Source: Thermodesulfobacteriota bacterium (GTDB taxonomy: Bacteria > Desulfobacterota > Desulfobacteria > Desulfobacterales > JAUWMJ01). Taken from it: a DNA stretch of 39,846 nt. The position numbers were made by a program, and so were the translations under genes. The notes under the pieces were generated by a model. That model saw only the letters and a program-made list of their open reading frames with translations, made no database searches and had not been told where the DNA came from. The stretch lies in NCBI GenBank assembly GCA_034189135.1, contig JAXHVO010000005.1, forward strand, positions 1-39,846, in the 5' to 3' direction. Positions 1 to 8,049 of this stretch are shown in pieces (position 1 is the first letter of the stretch; each line of letters opens with the position of its first letter).

Positions 1-103
1 GACAGCCCTTACCGGATGGGTTTTGAACCCATTAGACTCCTTCAGCGAATTTCAAATGTGGCTCTTTCGCCACCTATTCCAACGCTCCAGACTTCGCCTG
101 GCG

Positions 104-790
104 CTACGATGTTCGATGTTCTTTTTTGCATCCCCATGCAGACGATGTCGCCACCGCCAGCCCGATGGAAAGAGGCTCTAAAACCAACACTAAAACCAAT
201 ATAAAAATCGAAGCCGCCCGGGTGGGATCGATGCCGAAAGTTTTCGCTGCAGCAAACACCGGTGCAGAAAATGCCCGATCGGTGATGCATTGTTTTTCAA
301 GATCCGAACGCTCTTTTGAGATCTCAACCAGTCGGACCTGCATGCGGCCATATCCGGCTGCCTCTCGCTCTTTAATGCGTTTGGTCACGAACGTATCCGG
401 CAGCCCGGCCAGGGTGGTATCAATGGTCTTGATGCTTTCGCTCAGGATCTTCTCCTCACGATCCAGGGCGACCAGCGCCGTCCGTGCCGCACTCAGCTCC
501 CGGGTCCCCGTAACATGACTCTGGGACAGATACCCCAGGATTTCAACCGAGGTGATCATCACCAGGGCGGCGATCACGGCCATGTAGAAGCCGCGCATGA
601 TAAAATTCAAACCCTTCCATTTCCGGTGCAGGTGTACCACGGTGAGCAGCTTGCCCAGCTCCATGCCCGCGCCCATGAGGACAGCCACCATCCCGGCCCC
701 GGCAAACACCGCCGCCAGGCCGTAAACGCTCATGTATGCGCTGGTTCCAAAAACCATCAATAATGCCGCTGTGATCAGTGTTTTATGCAT
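104..790 (-). CDS. phage multi-pass membrane protein (228 aa), function unknown
   Basis: The protein opens with two hydrophobic segments (about residues 5-48), has a third near 65-88, then a charged, probably coiled-coil stretch (about 95-175), and ends in a strongly hydrophobic helix (about 190-212). It therefore looks like a membrane protein with a cytoplasmic or periplasmic helical domain. It overlaps the upstream 92-aa gene by 8 nt and is the last gene of the leftward early phage operon seen in this window. I do not recognise a named family. Its place downstream of gam in a Mu-like phage suggests an accessory or lysogenic function, but that is inference. Confidence 0.7.
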   Translation of the reverse strand: MHKTLITAALLMVFGTSAYMSVYGLAAVFAGAGMVAVLMGAGMELGKLLTVVHLHRKWKGLNFIMRGFYMAVIAALVMITSVEILGYLSQSHVTGTRELSAARTALVALDREEKILSESIKTIDTTLAGLPDTFVTKRIKEREAAGYGRMQVRLVEISKERSDLEKQCITDRAFSAPVFAAAKTFGIDPTRAASIFILVLVLVLEPLSIGLAVATSSAWGCKKEHRTS

Positions 791-1061
791 ACGCCCTCCC
801 GTTTTCGGCTTCGCTGTGGCAAGCCCTGGTTATCAATGCTTTAACTCCTGGTGAAAGCTTCAACATCGTCCTCCTGTTCTGCAGCCGCAATTTGATTTGA
901 CCTGATTCTTGTTTTACACTCCGGACAAACCCTCTGCGCTTTTCAAGATCAAGCAGGCTGGACGGATCGGCAATATCATGAACAAAATCTCCCGGAACCA
1001 ACGCATCTGCGTCTATCACCTTGAGCGGCTTGCTGAAAAAATCTTTGCTCATTTTATTCAT
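783..1061 (-). CDS. hypothetical phage protein (92 aa)
   Basis: A 92-residue soluble, basic protein. The start chosen (ATG at 1061) has a GAGG about 8 nt upstream; a second ATG lies three codons later. Its 3' end runs 8 nt into the next phage gene, so the two are probably translationally coupled. The last 12 residues are encoded in a stretch (about 800-832) resembling one near 2404-2437, so the C-terminus may have been altered by a small repeat. No family recognised; assigned to the prophage by operon position. Confidence 0.6.
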   Translation of the reverse strand: MNKMSKDFFSKPLKVIDADALVPGDFVHDIADPSSLLDLEKRRGFVRSVKQESGQIKLRLQNRRTMLKLSPGVKALITRACHSEAENGRAYA

Positions 1062-1075
1062 CAGCGTATCCTCAT

Positions 1076-1318
1076 TTATCGGTTCGGCAGGTGCATTAAA
1101 AACCGCATGGCCAGTGCCCCGGCCTGGGCGACTTTTGTTCGCAGGATGTCCACGTCCTCCAGGGCGTCCTGGTTTTCTATCGACGATTCAATCACCTCTC
1201 CGGCTTTTTTGGCCAGAATTATGGCCGCTTCGCCACGGCTGTCCGGCCATACCGGGCGGTTGTTCTCATCGATGGTCAGTTGTTTCAAAATTAAATGAAT
1301 GGCATCCGGTCCCATCAT
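1076..1318 (-). CDS. small helical phage protein (80 aa)
   Basis: An 80-residue mostly helical protein. The central part (R-x-E-A-A-x3-A-x2-A-G-E-V-I-E) and the C-terminal V-A-Q-A-G-A-L-A-M-R-F pattern recall small all-alpha phage proteins of MazG-like type, but the metal-binding ExxE pairs of that family are not evident, so I do not claim it. The first ATG (1318) overlaps the stop of the preceding zinc-ribbon ORF as ATGA; a second ATG follows directly. Part of the leftward early operon of the Mu-like prophage. Confidence 0.6.
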   Translation of the reverse strand: MMGPDAIHLILKQLTIDENNRPVWPDSRGEAAIILAKKAGEVIESSIENQDALEDVDILRTKVAQAGALAMRFLMHLPNR

Positions 1319-1464
1319 TTTTTCTTCCTCCCGCTCACCTTACCCGTGCCGTTACACACGGGACAGGGTTCTCGTGGATGCTGCCTTTCGAAATGTATGC
1401 TCGCCACGGCAGGTTTTTCCCTTTTGATCATCTTTTTTCCTTTGCATTTCGGGCAGGTTTCCAC
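1315..1464 (-). CDS. small zinc-ribbon phage protein (49 aa, GTG start)
   Basis: A 49-codon ORF between gam and the 80-aa gene. It encodes two CxxC knuckles, CPKCKGKK near the N-terminus and CPVCNGTGK near the C-terminus, spaced like a DnaJ-type zinc ribbon. The GTG start at 1464 lies two codons after the gam stop, and its TGA overlaps the ATG of the next gene (ATGA), the tight spacing expected of a real phage gene. Function unknown; small zinc ribbons are common in early phage operons. Confidence 0.6.
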   Translation of the reverse strand: METCPKCKGKKMIKREKPAVASIHFERQHPREPCPVCNGTGKVSGRKKK

Positions 1465-1470
1465 GGCGTC

Positions 1471-1983
1471 TCACTTCGGGGAATTCACCTCGTATTCGAA
1501 CAGCTCTTTATCTTTTCGCTCCGTGCCGAATTTTTTCAGCTTATCGTCCGGCCATTTCTCCAGCTCGTCCCAGTTGACCGTTTCCGTGGTCTTAATGGCC
1601 TTCTTTTCCTTTTCTTTTTTCAACCTGTCCAGCATACCCTTGGCCCGTTTGACCCACTTTTTTACGCTGTACAGCAGCGCACCGTGTTCCAGATCGATCC
1701 GAACGCTCTCGATTTCCTTAACCGGGCCGGGAATGGAAGCCTGTGCCGTGTCGATGAAAAGTCCTTTTTTATGCTTTTTAATCAGCCGCCTGAGTTGGCT
1801 GTCTCTGGTTTTAATAAGCGATTTCAGTCTATCGATATCATCCTGATATTTCCCGGCTATCTCTTCTATCTTGATAGCAATTTCCTTTTCGACCTCGGCA
1901 AGCCTGCTCTGCCATTCAGCGATCTCCTCTAATAGATAATCCGCCTGTTTTTTAATCTCCTTCACGATTTTCAATCCTTTCAA
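1471..1983 (-). CDS. gam: Mu Gam-like host-nuclease inhibitor
   Basis: 170 residues with a long N-terminal coiled coil (about 5-65) followed by a G-L-F-I-D-T segment and a basic, lysine-rich C-terminal half. Length and layout fit the bacteriophage Mu Gam family, whose members bind double-strand DNA ends and protect linear phage DNA from host exonucleases such as RecBCD. Position in the early operon downstream of transposase, MuB and GemA genes matches Mu. Recognition rests on overall pattern and context, not on a short catalytic motif. Confidence 0.75.
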   Translation of the reverse strand: MKGLKIVKEIKKQADYLLEEIAEWQSRLAEVEKEIAIKIEEIAGKYQDDIDRLKSLIKTRDSQLRRLIKKHKKGLFIDTAQASIPGPVKEIESVRIDLEHGALLYSVKKWVKRAKGMLDRLKKEKEKKAIKTTETVNWDELEKWPDDKLKKFGTERKDKELFEYEVNSPK

Positions 1984-1997
1984 CCCGCAACCCGCAA

Positions 1998-2393
1998 CTA
2001 TTCTTTCTTAAGTTCCAGCGACAGCTGTCCCACCAGTTCGGGCAGCGTCATTTTACGGACTTTGGCCTCCATCCCCAGGATTCCCAGGGCGCGTTTTCGC
2101 AACGTTTCGCAATAACTGGTTAGCTCGCTCCCGGCACTGGCCAGCCAGTATCCGCCGCTGTTTTGGGACTGTTTTGAGCAGATGGCCACCCCGTCTTTCC
2201 GCAGCTCGGTAATCAATATTCTGAGCGGGCGGGTGTCGTTGATCCGGTGTTCGTATGTGGTCTCAAATACCTGCTCATACAACTCCCCCATGCCGATTCT
2301 GTTGCTCTTTCCCACATGACCGGCCATGATTATCAGGATGCGGGTCCTGTAGGATTGCTTTTCCTGCTCGGTCATTTTCTTTTTTCGTGACAT
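1998..2393 (-). CDS. phage early protein, probably winged-helix DNA-binding (131 aa)
   Basis: The start is placed at the ATG at 2393 because GGGAGG precedes it by 6 nt; an upstream in-frame start would add 13 arginine-rich residues encoded in the small repeat at 2404-2437. The N-terminal region (R-I-L-I-I-M-A-G-H-V-G-K) followed by a helical segment and G-V-A-I-C-S... G-G-Y-W-L-A looks like a winged-helix fold, in which the GGYWLA strand would be the wing. Such proteins occur between gam and gemA in Mu-like phages. Role unknown, possibly regulatory. Confidence 0.65.
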   Translation of the reverse strand: MSRKKKMTEQEKQSYRTRILIIMAGHVGKSNRIGMGELYEQVFETTYEHRINDTRPLRILITELRKDGVAICSKQSQNSGGYWLASAGSELTSYCETLRKRALGILGMEAKVRKMTLPELVGQLSLELKKE

Positions 2394-2403
2394 TTTATCC
2401 TCC

Positions 2404-2437
2404 CGTCTTCGCCTGCGGCTTCGCCGCGGCAAGCCCT
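2404..2437. repeat. small GC-rich repeat, copy 2 (copy 1 near 800-832)
   Basis: On the minus strand the stretch GGGCTTGCCGCGGCGAAGCC is followed shortly by CGGGAGG. A similar sequence (GGGCTTGCCACAGCGAAGCC then CGGGAGG) lies at about 800-832. Both sit just upstream of a phage gene start and carry the ribosome binding site, so a small duplicated start-region cassette is likely. Significance is unclear. Confidence 0.45.
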
Positions 2438-2463
2438 TAGCCTCCTATCTTTAACCTTCCGCC

Positions 2464-2601
2464 TTAACCGGCCATTGCCAGCATGACCTGCGCCACCACC
2501 AGCAAAATAAATAGAAAAGCCGCCACCGGAATCACCACCCAGTTCATGAACCGGTCAATGCCGCTTTCAATTTTGTCCAAATAGTCATCTCTGATTTCCA
2601 T
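2464..2601 (-). CDS. small single-helix membrane protein of the prophage (45 aa)
   Basis: A 45-codon ORF whose ATG lies inside the last codons of the upstream 87-aa gene (overlap of 17 nt). The N-terminal half is amphipathic and charged (M-E-I-R-D-D-Y-L-D-K-I-E-S), the C-terminal half is one hydrophobic helix (about residues 20-43). Without it the interval 2394-2584 would be empty, which is unlike the rest of this compact operon. Function unknown; it could be a small membrane-acting phage protein. Confidence 0.5.
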   Translation of the reverse strand: MEIRDDYLDKIESGIDRFMNWVVIPVAAFLFILLVVAQVMLAMAG

Positions 2602-2848
2602 TAAAGTTCTCCCGGGTCAAAACCGTGACCGCCATATTTTTTACCCGGTCGATCTTGACCACGATATCCAGATCCGGGTGCCAGTAGATCGCCAGCATAC
2701 GGAACGGCGTGCCGTCCGGATGCTTCAACTCCCTTCCCATTTGTATTCGCACACCCTCTTTCAGTATTTTATGCACCGCCTCTATGGTAGGGTAGATTCC
2801 CACCCGTTTTTTCCAGTTCTCACAGAAATGTTGTGACAATCTCAGCAT
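2585..2848 (-). CDS. DUF4258-like small phage protein (87 aa)
   Basis: An 87-residue protein opening with L-S-x-H-F-x3-W-x2-R-V-G, then a helix and I-L-K-E-G-V-R-I-Q, and a beta-rich C-terminal half (FRMLAIYWHPDLDIVVKID). This H...R...V...G pattern followed by strands resembles DUF4258 and related RelE-superfamily domains seen in phages. If so it might bind or cut RNA, but catalytic residues cannot be verified by eye. It lies 5 nt from the upstream gene in the same operon. Confidence 0.6.
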   Translation of the reverse strand: MLRLSQHFCENWKKRVGIYPTIEAVHKILKEGVRIQMGRELKHPDGTPFRMLAIYWHPDLDIVVKIDRVKNMAVTVLTRENFNGNQR

Positions 2849-2853
2849 GAATT

Positions 2854-3123
2854 TTAGCCTTCTTCCTTAATCGCCTGCCGGTGCTGTTTCTCAAATTCTT
2901 TTTTCACCGGACGTATTCCAACCCAATAAACTATATGACGCCACAAGTAGCCAAAGACGTTGTTACCATCAATATCCGTAAAAAAACCTCCATTCCCGCA
3001 CCAAAGTTCAGCGCCGTTCCTATGGGCAGTGAGGACTTTTTGGGAAATAGGGTTCCATCGCAATTTCCACTCGCCAGCCTTTAGTTGCTTGATTACACAC
3101 ATAGCTCTTTGTCGTTTATTCAT
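2854..3123 (-). CDS. hypothetical phage protein (89 aa)
   Basis: An 89-residue protein with an N-terminal helical basic segment, a middle aromatic and glycine-rich part (N-G-A-E-L-W-C-G-N-G-G-F-F) and a charged C-terminus. It is packed 5 nt upstream of the 87-aa gene. I recognise no family. Assigned to the Mu-like early operon by strand and spacing. Confidence 0.55.
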   Translation of the reverse strand: MNKRQRAMCVIKQLKAGEWKLRWNPISQKVLTAHRNGAELWCGNGGFFTDIDGNNVFGYLWRHIVYWVGIRPVKKEFEKQHRQAIKEEG

Positions 3124-3161
3124 TTATGTCTCCAGGTTCCCGCATTAGGTCGAGTGGCTTA

Positions 3162-3317
3162 TTAGAAAAGTGAGCGTTCGCGTTCCTTTTTTAAGTCGTC
3201 AATTATATTTTCAGCTTCTGAAGAATCCAGTTGGAAAATATTTTCAATGTGGCTTTGGAACGCCATATAATTGGCTTCTAAAAAATCAATGATCATCATC
3301 AAATCAAATTCTTTCAT
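3162..3317 (-). CDS. small acidic phage protein (51 aa)
   Basis: A 51-codon ORF (ATG at 3317 preceded by AGGA about 7 nt upstream) that fills the gap between gemA and the 89-aa gene. The product is acidic and helical (M-K-E-F-D-L-M-M-I-I-D-F-L-E-A-N ... N-I-I-D-D-L-K-K-E-R-E-R) with no cysteines or membrane segment. It may be a small adaptor or anti-host protein; the function cannot be read from the sequence. Confidence 0.5.
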   Translation of the reverse strand: MKEFDLMMIIDFLEANYMAFQSHIENIFQLDSSEAENIIDDLKKERERSLF

Positions 3318-3337
3318 GGTGTTTTCCTAATATAGGG

Positions 3338-3766
3338 TTATGCGTCGTCATGCATTTTTTGTGCTGTTTTATTTCTCTTTTGGTGATACATCAGCGCGGC
3401 CACGATCTTGTGCAGCTGGTGCGCATTGCACCAGCTCGCCGCATCGATGCCGAACATATTGCGAGCAATCGCGTCGGCATAACCTCGTTTCAGGCCCAGG
3501 TCCGCCAGGATCGCATCCACCTTTCCCAGCAGCCGGTCTTTGGAGCTGACCGGGCCTACTGCTTGCTTTCTTCTGCCTTTCGCCTTTTGTCTTTTAAACC
3601 CCAACTTGTAAAAATGCTTTATCACCAGGTTAAACTTGGCGGCATTCAGCTCCTTGGAAGATGCCACCCCCACACCTGCCAGCATGTCCCGGTATTCCGT
3701 TTCTGACATTCCGATCTTTGCCTTGGCCACATGGATGAGCGCTTTTTTTTTATTGCTGATCGGCAT
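3338..3766 (-). CDS. gemA: GemA-type regulatory protein (Mu gp16 / DUF1018)
   Basis: 142 residues beginning with a basic stretch, then I-H-V-A-K-A-K-I-G-M-S-E-T-E-Y-R and M-L-A-G-V-G-V-A-S-S-K-E-L, the signature start of the Mu gp16 (DUF1018) family. The central helix 'KFNLVIKHFYKLGFK' is also typical. In Mu, GemA/Mor affect host gene expression and DNA topology. It overlaps the upstream 181-aa gene by 17 nt. Confidence 0.8.
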   Translation of the reverse strand: MPISNKKKALIHVAKAKIGMSETEYRDMLAGVGVASSKELNAAKFNLVIKHFYKLGFKRQKAKGRRKQAVGPVSSKDRLLGKVDAILADLGLKRGYADAIARNMFGIDAASWCNAHQLHKIVAALMYHQKRNKTAQKMHDDA

Positions 3767-4295
3767 CTTCCGATATCTCCACCACCGCCATCCTGGCCTC
3801 CAGGGCCAGGGTCACCACCTTGTCTATGGCGTCCAGGGCTTTTTTCTTTTCCGCCCTGATCCGGCGCAGCTTTTCCGCCTTTTCCTCATTTTTCGGCATA
3901 TCCACCGGATCTTGAATCATCAGGTAAATCCCGTTTTTATTTTTACGCACAATCCCCCGCCGCACCAGCATCTGCAGCCACTCTTTGACGTATGATTTTT
4001 CCGCTCCGGCCATTTCAATGAGGTCGTCCACGGTCACCTTGCGGCGGTCCCGCAACACCCGCCACATCACCTCCTGAAGCTGAGGCTTTTGTTTTTTGCC
4101 TTTATAGATATAGGCACCCTTTTTTAACGGTTCTATTTCACCGGAACGCTTCAAATCCAGAATCGTTCTGTACAGCTTCCGTTTTTCCGCATCCGATACC
4201 ATGTCGAGCTCGATGGCAATTTCCTGTATCCAGATTTCCCGCCCTTTGCGATCCTGCATAATTTTTCTGACTTTACCTGCAAAAGTTTCTTTCAT
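3750..4295 (-). CDS. phage early protein with winged-helix repeats (181 aa)
   Basis: The N-terminal part (about 1-70) has the layout of a winged helix: a helix, E-I-A-I-E-L-D-M-V-S-D, a second helix and a basic strand pair ending K-K-G-A-Y-I-Y-K-G. A second copy may follow (about 75-130, V-T-V-D-D-L-I-E-M-A-G-A ... R-K-N-K-N-G-I-Y). The C-terminus is helical. Tandem winged helices suggest a DNA-binding phage regulator. It starts with an ATGA overlap with the 72-aa gene. No named family recognised. Confidence 0.6.
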   Translation of the reverse strand: MKETFAGKVRKIMQDRKGREIWIQEIAIELDMVSDAEKRKLYRTILDLKRSGEIEPLKKGAYIYKGKKQKPQLQEVMWRVLRDRRKVTVDDLIEMAGAEKSYVKEWLQMLVRRGIVRKNKNGIYLMIQDPVDMPKNEEKAEKLRRIRAEKKKALDAIDKVVTLALEARMAVVEISEDADQQ

Positions 4296-4510
4296 GCTTC
4301 ACCCAAACCCAGACCCAGATATTTCACCGCTTCATCGAGCGCCTCTTCGTACCCGCAGCCGATGCGCTGGTATAGGGCCGCCTGCATATGTTTGGGCAGC
4401 CTTTTGTAGCAGTCCCAACAAAACGATTTACCAGGCTTTTTATAGTAGCCGCACAGGCACTCGTTGCTCTGTAGCTCCTGCCAGTAAAACTTTTTATCCG
4501 ATACTTTCAT
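4292..4510 (-). CDS. small zinc-binding phage protein (72 aa)
   Basis: A 72-residue protein with C-L-C-G-Y-Y-K-K-P-G-K-S-F-C-W-D-C, a compact CxC...CxxC zinc site, followed by a helical region. It sits between the MuB-like ATPase and the winged-helix gene with 4-nt spacing on one side and an ATGA overlap on the other. Function unknown. Confidence 0.6.
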   Translation of the reverse strand: MKVSDKKFYWQELQSNECLCGYYKKPGKSFCWDCYKRLPKHMQAALYQRIGCGYEEALDEAVKYLGLGLGEA

Positions 4511-4513
4511 GTC

Positions 4514-5233
4514 TTATCCGCTTAACCCCGCCTTGACCGCCACCCTGGCAATAGGGTCCGTGGGGTCAGGGGTTCCGTTGGCATTGGCATATTGCACCAG
4601 GGCCAGCATGTCCCGTTTGACGATCCTGAAATCACCTTCCGACGCACCGTGAAAAATCTTTGCCACAGACATGGAAAGCTTCAAACCCGTCGAGTCTTTG
4701 GCATACAAAAGGATGTCGGATACATCGATGGGTCCAAATTCCATCCGCCTGAAAACTCTGGACCAGACACGCCGGTTTTGCCGCATATAACCCTTCAGTT
4801 CTTCTTCACCGATAAGTATAAACGGTGCGGTGCTCATGTCCGACAGATCCCGGACCAGATCGAGAAACGATCCGGGCAGTTTTTCAATTTCATCAATAAA
4901 CACCGGCATGGGGTTGGCGATCAGCCTGTCAACGATCTCCACAAAACACGGACCTTTTCTGGATGGAGCCGGATTGATTCGCAGTTCACGGCAAAGCGCC
5001 TTTAAGAACTCCAGCTCGCTGGTCCGCCAGATGGTGGCCACCCGAAGATAGATACACCCGGGGTTGTGCGCATGGTACCACTGGCTGGTCCGGGTTTTCC
5101 CGCGACCGGCCCGGCCGTATATCATACCCAGCCTACCTTCGCCCGCGCCCAGCTCCAGGCCGTCCATCATCACCTCAAAATTCCGCACATTTCGTGTTTT
5201 GATAAATACCGGCTTTACTTTTATTTCCTCCAT
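4514..5233 (-). CDS. MuB-like AAA+ ATPase, transposition activator
   Basis: 239 residues with a Walker A motif GRAGRGKT at residues 40-47 and a Walker B motif VFIDE at about 111-115. The family (Mu B, TniB, IstB-like) polymerises on DNA with ATP, selects target sites and activates the transposase. The protein is shorter than Mu B (312 aa) and lacks an obvious N-terminal helix-turn-helix appendage. It overlaps the transposase gene by 13 nt, so the pair is co-translated, as in Mu. Confidence 0.88.
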   Translation of the reverse strand: MEEIKVKPVFIKTRNVRNFEVMMDGLELGAGEGRLGMIYGRAGRGKTRTSQWYHAHNPGCIYLRVATIWRTSELEFLKALCRELRINPAPSRKGPCFVEIVDRLIANPMPVFIDEIEKLPGSFLDLVRDLSDMSTAPFILIGEEELKGYMRQNRRVWSRVFRRMEFGPIDVSDILLYAKDSTGLKLSMSVAKIFHGASEGDFRIVKRDMLALVQYANANGTPDPTDPIARVAVKAGLSG

Positions 5234-7476
5234 ACGTTTATTCCTTCCCTTTCATCCTCCTCGTTCTCCAACTGCCACACCATCATGGTGCGTGCCCGGT
5301 GCTCTTCGAAGCGCTCCATGTACATTTTATATTCACCGGTCTGCTCGTAATAGGTCATGAAAGCTCGATGCTCTTTGGGAATCAGGATATTCCGGGTTTC
5401 CAGCTCGATTAGTTTTTCATACCGGTCGATTTCGTTCATTTTCGGCAGCTCCTGGAATATCATGGCGGTCTCGTCGATGGATTCCGGGATATAATCGTCT
5501 TTCGGCTCCTCGGCGGGCATGTCCTTGTTCAGTTCGACCAGCTCATCATACTTGCGCTGGATCTCCTTTTTCTCGGCCTCTGTCAGCTTTCCGGACAGGT
5601 CGATCTTCTTAACTTCAGCCTTCAGCCCTCCACCTTCGACCTGTCCCTCGATTCCTATTTCAGCCAGCCTGCGCCGGTGTTCCGGAATAACCTCATTTTC
5701 CAGAAACGCCCGGGCGGTGACGTCGGCTTGTTTTTTCTGGTGTTCTTTGTATTTAATGTGTTTGACCAGCCTGGCCTGGTCTTCTTCGTTGCCCAGGACT
5801 GTGGCGGCAGGATGAACTTTTTCCACCGGCCTGGCTTCACAGATGAAATCGCCATTGCCGTCAAACACATATATGGCTGATTTGTCCTGCAGATCGTAAC
5901 GTATGGTCACCTTGTGTTTGCGCCCGTAAAGGGCGGGATCATAATAATTCTGACCGAACAGCCGGATGCCGTTTCTCCGGATGGTGCGAACCTCTATACT
6001 CATCATGAGATATTGCAGTTCGGCCGGATTGACGCCGTCGCCCTTACCTTCCAAAAAAAGATCGAGTGGAGACCGGCCTTTCAAGTGCCCTTTTTGGGGT
6101 CTTTGCGCATAGGCGTCAAACCAGGCCGCGATAGCCATGTGTGCCTGCTCTAAGGTGATACATCTGCCGCCGGTCAGTTTGTCATATACTTTGCGATGCA
6201 GTTTTTCGCCGCGCAGCATCCGGGGCGGTTTTTTATCGATGGATGTGCCGGTATAGGTGGGGCACCAGCGTTCAAGTTCGGCAAAACTGCCGAAAAACCT
6301 TTCCACGGTTTTGCTTTGTCCGTGATACGGCCAGGCAAAGATCGTTTTGATGTCCAGGCGCTCGAAAAGCCCTGTAAAATTTTCCTGATCGAAATCGACA
6401 CCTTTGAAAAACCGGGCTTTAAATGCTTTCCCGTTATCCAAATAGGCCACCTTGGGATATTTCCCCAGGCGCAGGATCGCCCGGCGAAGAGCCGACGCGA
6501 TGGCCTGGGTATTCTCCGTGGGCATGATTTCCCATCCCAAAGGAAAGTTGGATTTCATGTCCTTCCACAGGATCAGCATCATTCTTTTAGGCTTACAGGG
6601 GGGCCAGGGGTTGATGATTTCGAAGTTGAGCACGTGGCCGTCCGCCACCAGGATGTCACCCACGTTGATCAGGCTGTAATCCCGCTCGATATAGTAGGCG
6701 CACTTATCATTCCACGCCTTGGCTCCCTGGCGGGAAAACACCCAGATATGATAGTTGTGCGATTTCCAGTACATCAGCCAGCGCCGGTAGGTGGCATCCG
6801 AATAACCGTCGCGGATATTTTTGTTTTCCATCATCCACCGGGCCTGGCGGATGGCTTCCGATATTTTGGGCCGGTTGGGTTGCAAGGCGCAGCGCAATAA
6901 AATATTTTCCTGGTCTTCGGTTAGACTCTGGCCGCGATGGCAAAACCCGCGTCCATCGGCCAGTTTGAGAGTGTCCCCGCTGTGGCGCATGGTTCGCTTC
7001 CAGCCTTCGACGGTTTTCCAGCTCACCCGGCCAAGCTCTTGATACAGTTTCGGGTAGGCGAGCCCGCTGTTATAGGCACGGATAAAATCCGTCCTGGCTT
7101 TGCTCTTGTTTCCCCAGGCGGATTTTTTCAGCGCCCGGACATACAGCCTAAGCAGGTCGGCCTTTGCCAGGGCATTGTTGATCTGCGCCTGGCAAAGGTC
7201 GTGCAGCCTCCCGGTAGGGACCTGTTGCACCGCTTCCGGAACCCTACAGCCTTGCGGGATGGTGATCTGTTTGGCCTGTTTTTCGATTTGTGCTTTATCG
7301 TATAGGATGCGGATTTCTTCAGGGAGTTTTGCGATGATGAATTCCTTGCGTTTTCCCCCACGGCCGTTGATAGATTTATAACTCCAATTTTGCTTTTTAG
7401 CTGCTATTTGTATCCAGCGAACGCTTTTACAGGTAACCTCCGAAAGTTCCATAGCTGTAACTGTATTGCCGTTCAT
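5221..7476 (-). CDS. MuA-type DDE transposase
   Basis: 751 residues, close to Mu A (663) plus an extended C-terminus. The N-terminus has a winged-helix Mu DNA-binding domain (V-T-C-K-S-V-R-W-I-Q...), followed by Ibeta/gamma-like helices. The catalytic core shows the DDE residues D279 (L-V-A-D-G-H), D347 (A-Y-L-D-N-G-K) and E392 (T-V-E-R-F-F-G), the spacing expected of Mu A. The C-terminal region (about 640-751) is acidic and helical and should contact MuB. It catalyses strand transfer and replicative transposition of the prophage. The gene appears intact. Confidence 0.95.
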   Translation of the reverse strand: MNGNTVTAMELSEVTCKSVRWIQIAAKKQNWSYKSINGRGGKRKEFIIAKLPEEIRILYDKAQIEKQAKQITIPQGCRVPEAVQQVPTGRLHDLCQAQINNALAKADLLRLYVRALKKSAWGNKSKARTDFIRAYNSGLAYPKLYQELGRVSWKTVEGWKRTMRHSGDTLKLADGRGFCHRGQSLTEDQENILLRCALQPNRPKISEAIRQARWMMENKNIRDGYSDATYRRWLMYWKSHNYHIWVFSRQGAKAWNDKCAYYIERDYSLINVGDILVADGHVLNFEIINPWPPCKPKRMMLILWKDMKSNFPLGWEIMPTENTQAIASALRRAILRLGKYPKVAYLDNGKAFKARFFKGVDFDQENFTGLFERLDIKTIFAWPYHGQSKTVERFFGSFAELERWCPTYTGTSIDKKPPRMLRGEKLHRKVYDKLTGGRCITLEQAHMAIAAWFDAYAQRPQKGHLKGRSPLDLFLEGKGDGVNPAELQYLMMSIEVRTIRRNGIRLFGQNYYDPALYGRKHKVTIRYDLQDKSAIYVFDGNGDFICEARPVEKVHPAATVLGNEEDQARLVKHIKYKEHQKKQADVTARAFLENEVIPEHRRRLAEIGIEGQVEGGGLKAEVKKIDLSGKLTEAEKKEIQRKYDELVELNKDMPAEEPKDDYIPESIDETAMIFQELPKMNEIDRYEKLIELETRNILIPKEHRAFMTYYEQTGEYKMYMERFEEHRARTMMVWQLENEEDEREGINVWRK

Positions 7477-7485
7477 TTGATTCTG

Positions 7486-7998
7486 TTACCTTCCCTTTTT
7501 AAGTTCCCGTTTCAGCTTCTGCATTTCGTAAACAGCCGTTTCCATCTTTCCCAGCATCAGCGTTTTTTTCTCATCCTGGGTGATTACATCGCCCTCTTCC
7601 GCCTCCGCAAATGACCGGCAAGGAGCAAGGCAGCCGGTAACATGGTGGATGGCATACAGCATCGGTGCAGGGATGGGATACCGGGCGGGCTTGGACAGAT
7701 GGTGGTTGAACATGTGGATGGACAGATATTTACCTTTTTTGGCATGCCATCCGAAATAGGCGTTGATCCCGTCGACCACCTCTTCCCGACTCATGCCGGA
7801 CTGCCGAACGGCCTTTTTGATGGCCGCCGCCTGTTCGATACAGGCTTCTTCATAACTTTCGATGTTTTTGGCAGGTTTGTTGGTGTGGATTGTCTCCAGG
7901 ATTTCCGACTTTTCTTGCAGATGGGCTTGAACGCGCTTTTCAAAACTAAAATTGAAGGTGCGCTGTATGTGCTCTATATTTTTCTTTTTTTTAGACAT
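7486..7998 (-). CDS. phage early protein between ner and transposase (170 aa)
   Basis: A 170-residue protein with a basic N-terminus, a helical segment (E-E-A-C-I-E-Q-A-A-A-I-K-K-A-V-R-Q-S-G-M-S-R-E-E-V), which reads like a helix-turn-helix core, then an aromatic segment, and a coiled, lysine-rich C-terminus. Proteins at this location in Mu-like prophages are often annotated as unknown DNA-binding proteins. It ends 9 nt before the transposase start. Confidence 0.6.
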   Translation of the reverse strand: MSKKKKNIEHIQRTFNFSFEKRVQAHLQEKSEILETIHTNKPAKNIESYEEACIEQAAAIKKAVRQSGMSREEVVDGINAYFGWHAKKGKYLSIHMFNHHLSKPARYPIPAPMLYAIHHVTGCLAPCRSFAEAEEGDVITQDEKKTLMLGKMETAVYEMQKLKRELKKGR

Positions 7999-8049
7999 TG
8001 ACTTTCTGTGGCCTTTTGCAGTATGTCAAAAATAAAGTTTATTTCTGTA

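Noticed and set aside
1-103. T-arm-like ATGGG-TTCAAAA-CCCAT on the minus strand at the left edge, a possible tRNA
   Set aside because: No acceptor stem or anticodon arm could be folded with the visible bases; most likely chance or an RNA cut by the window edge.
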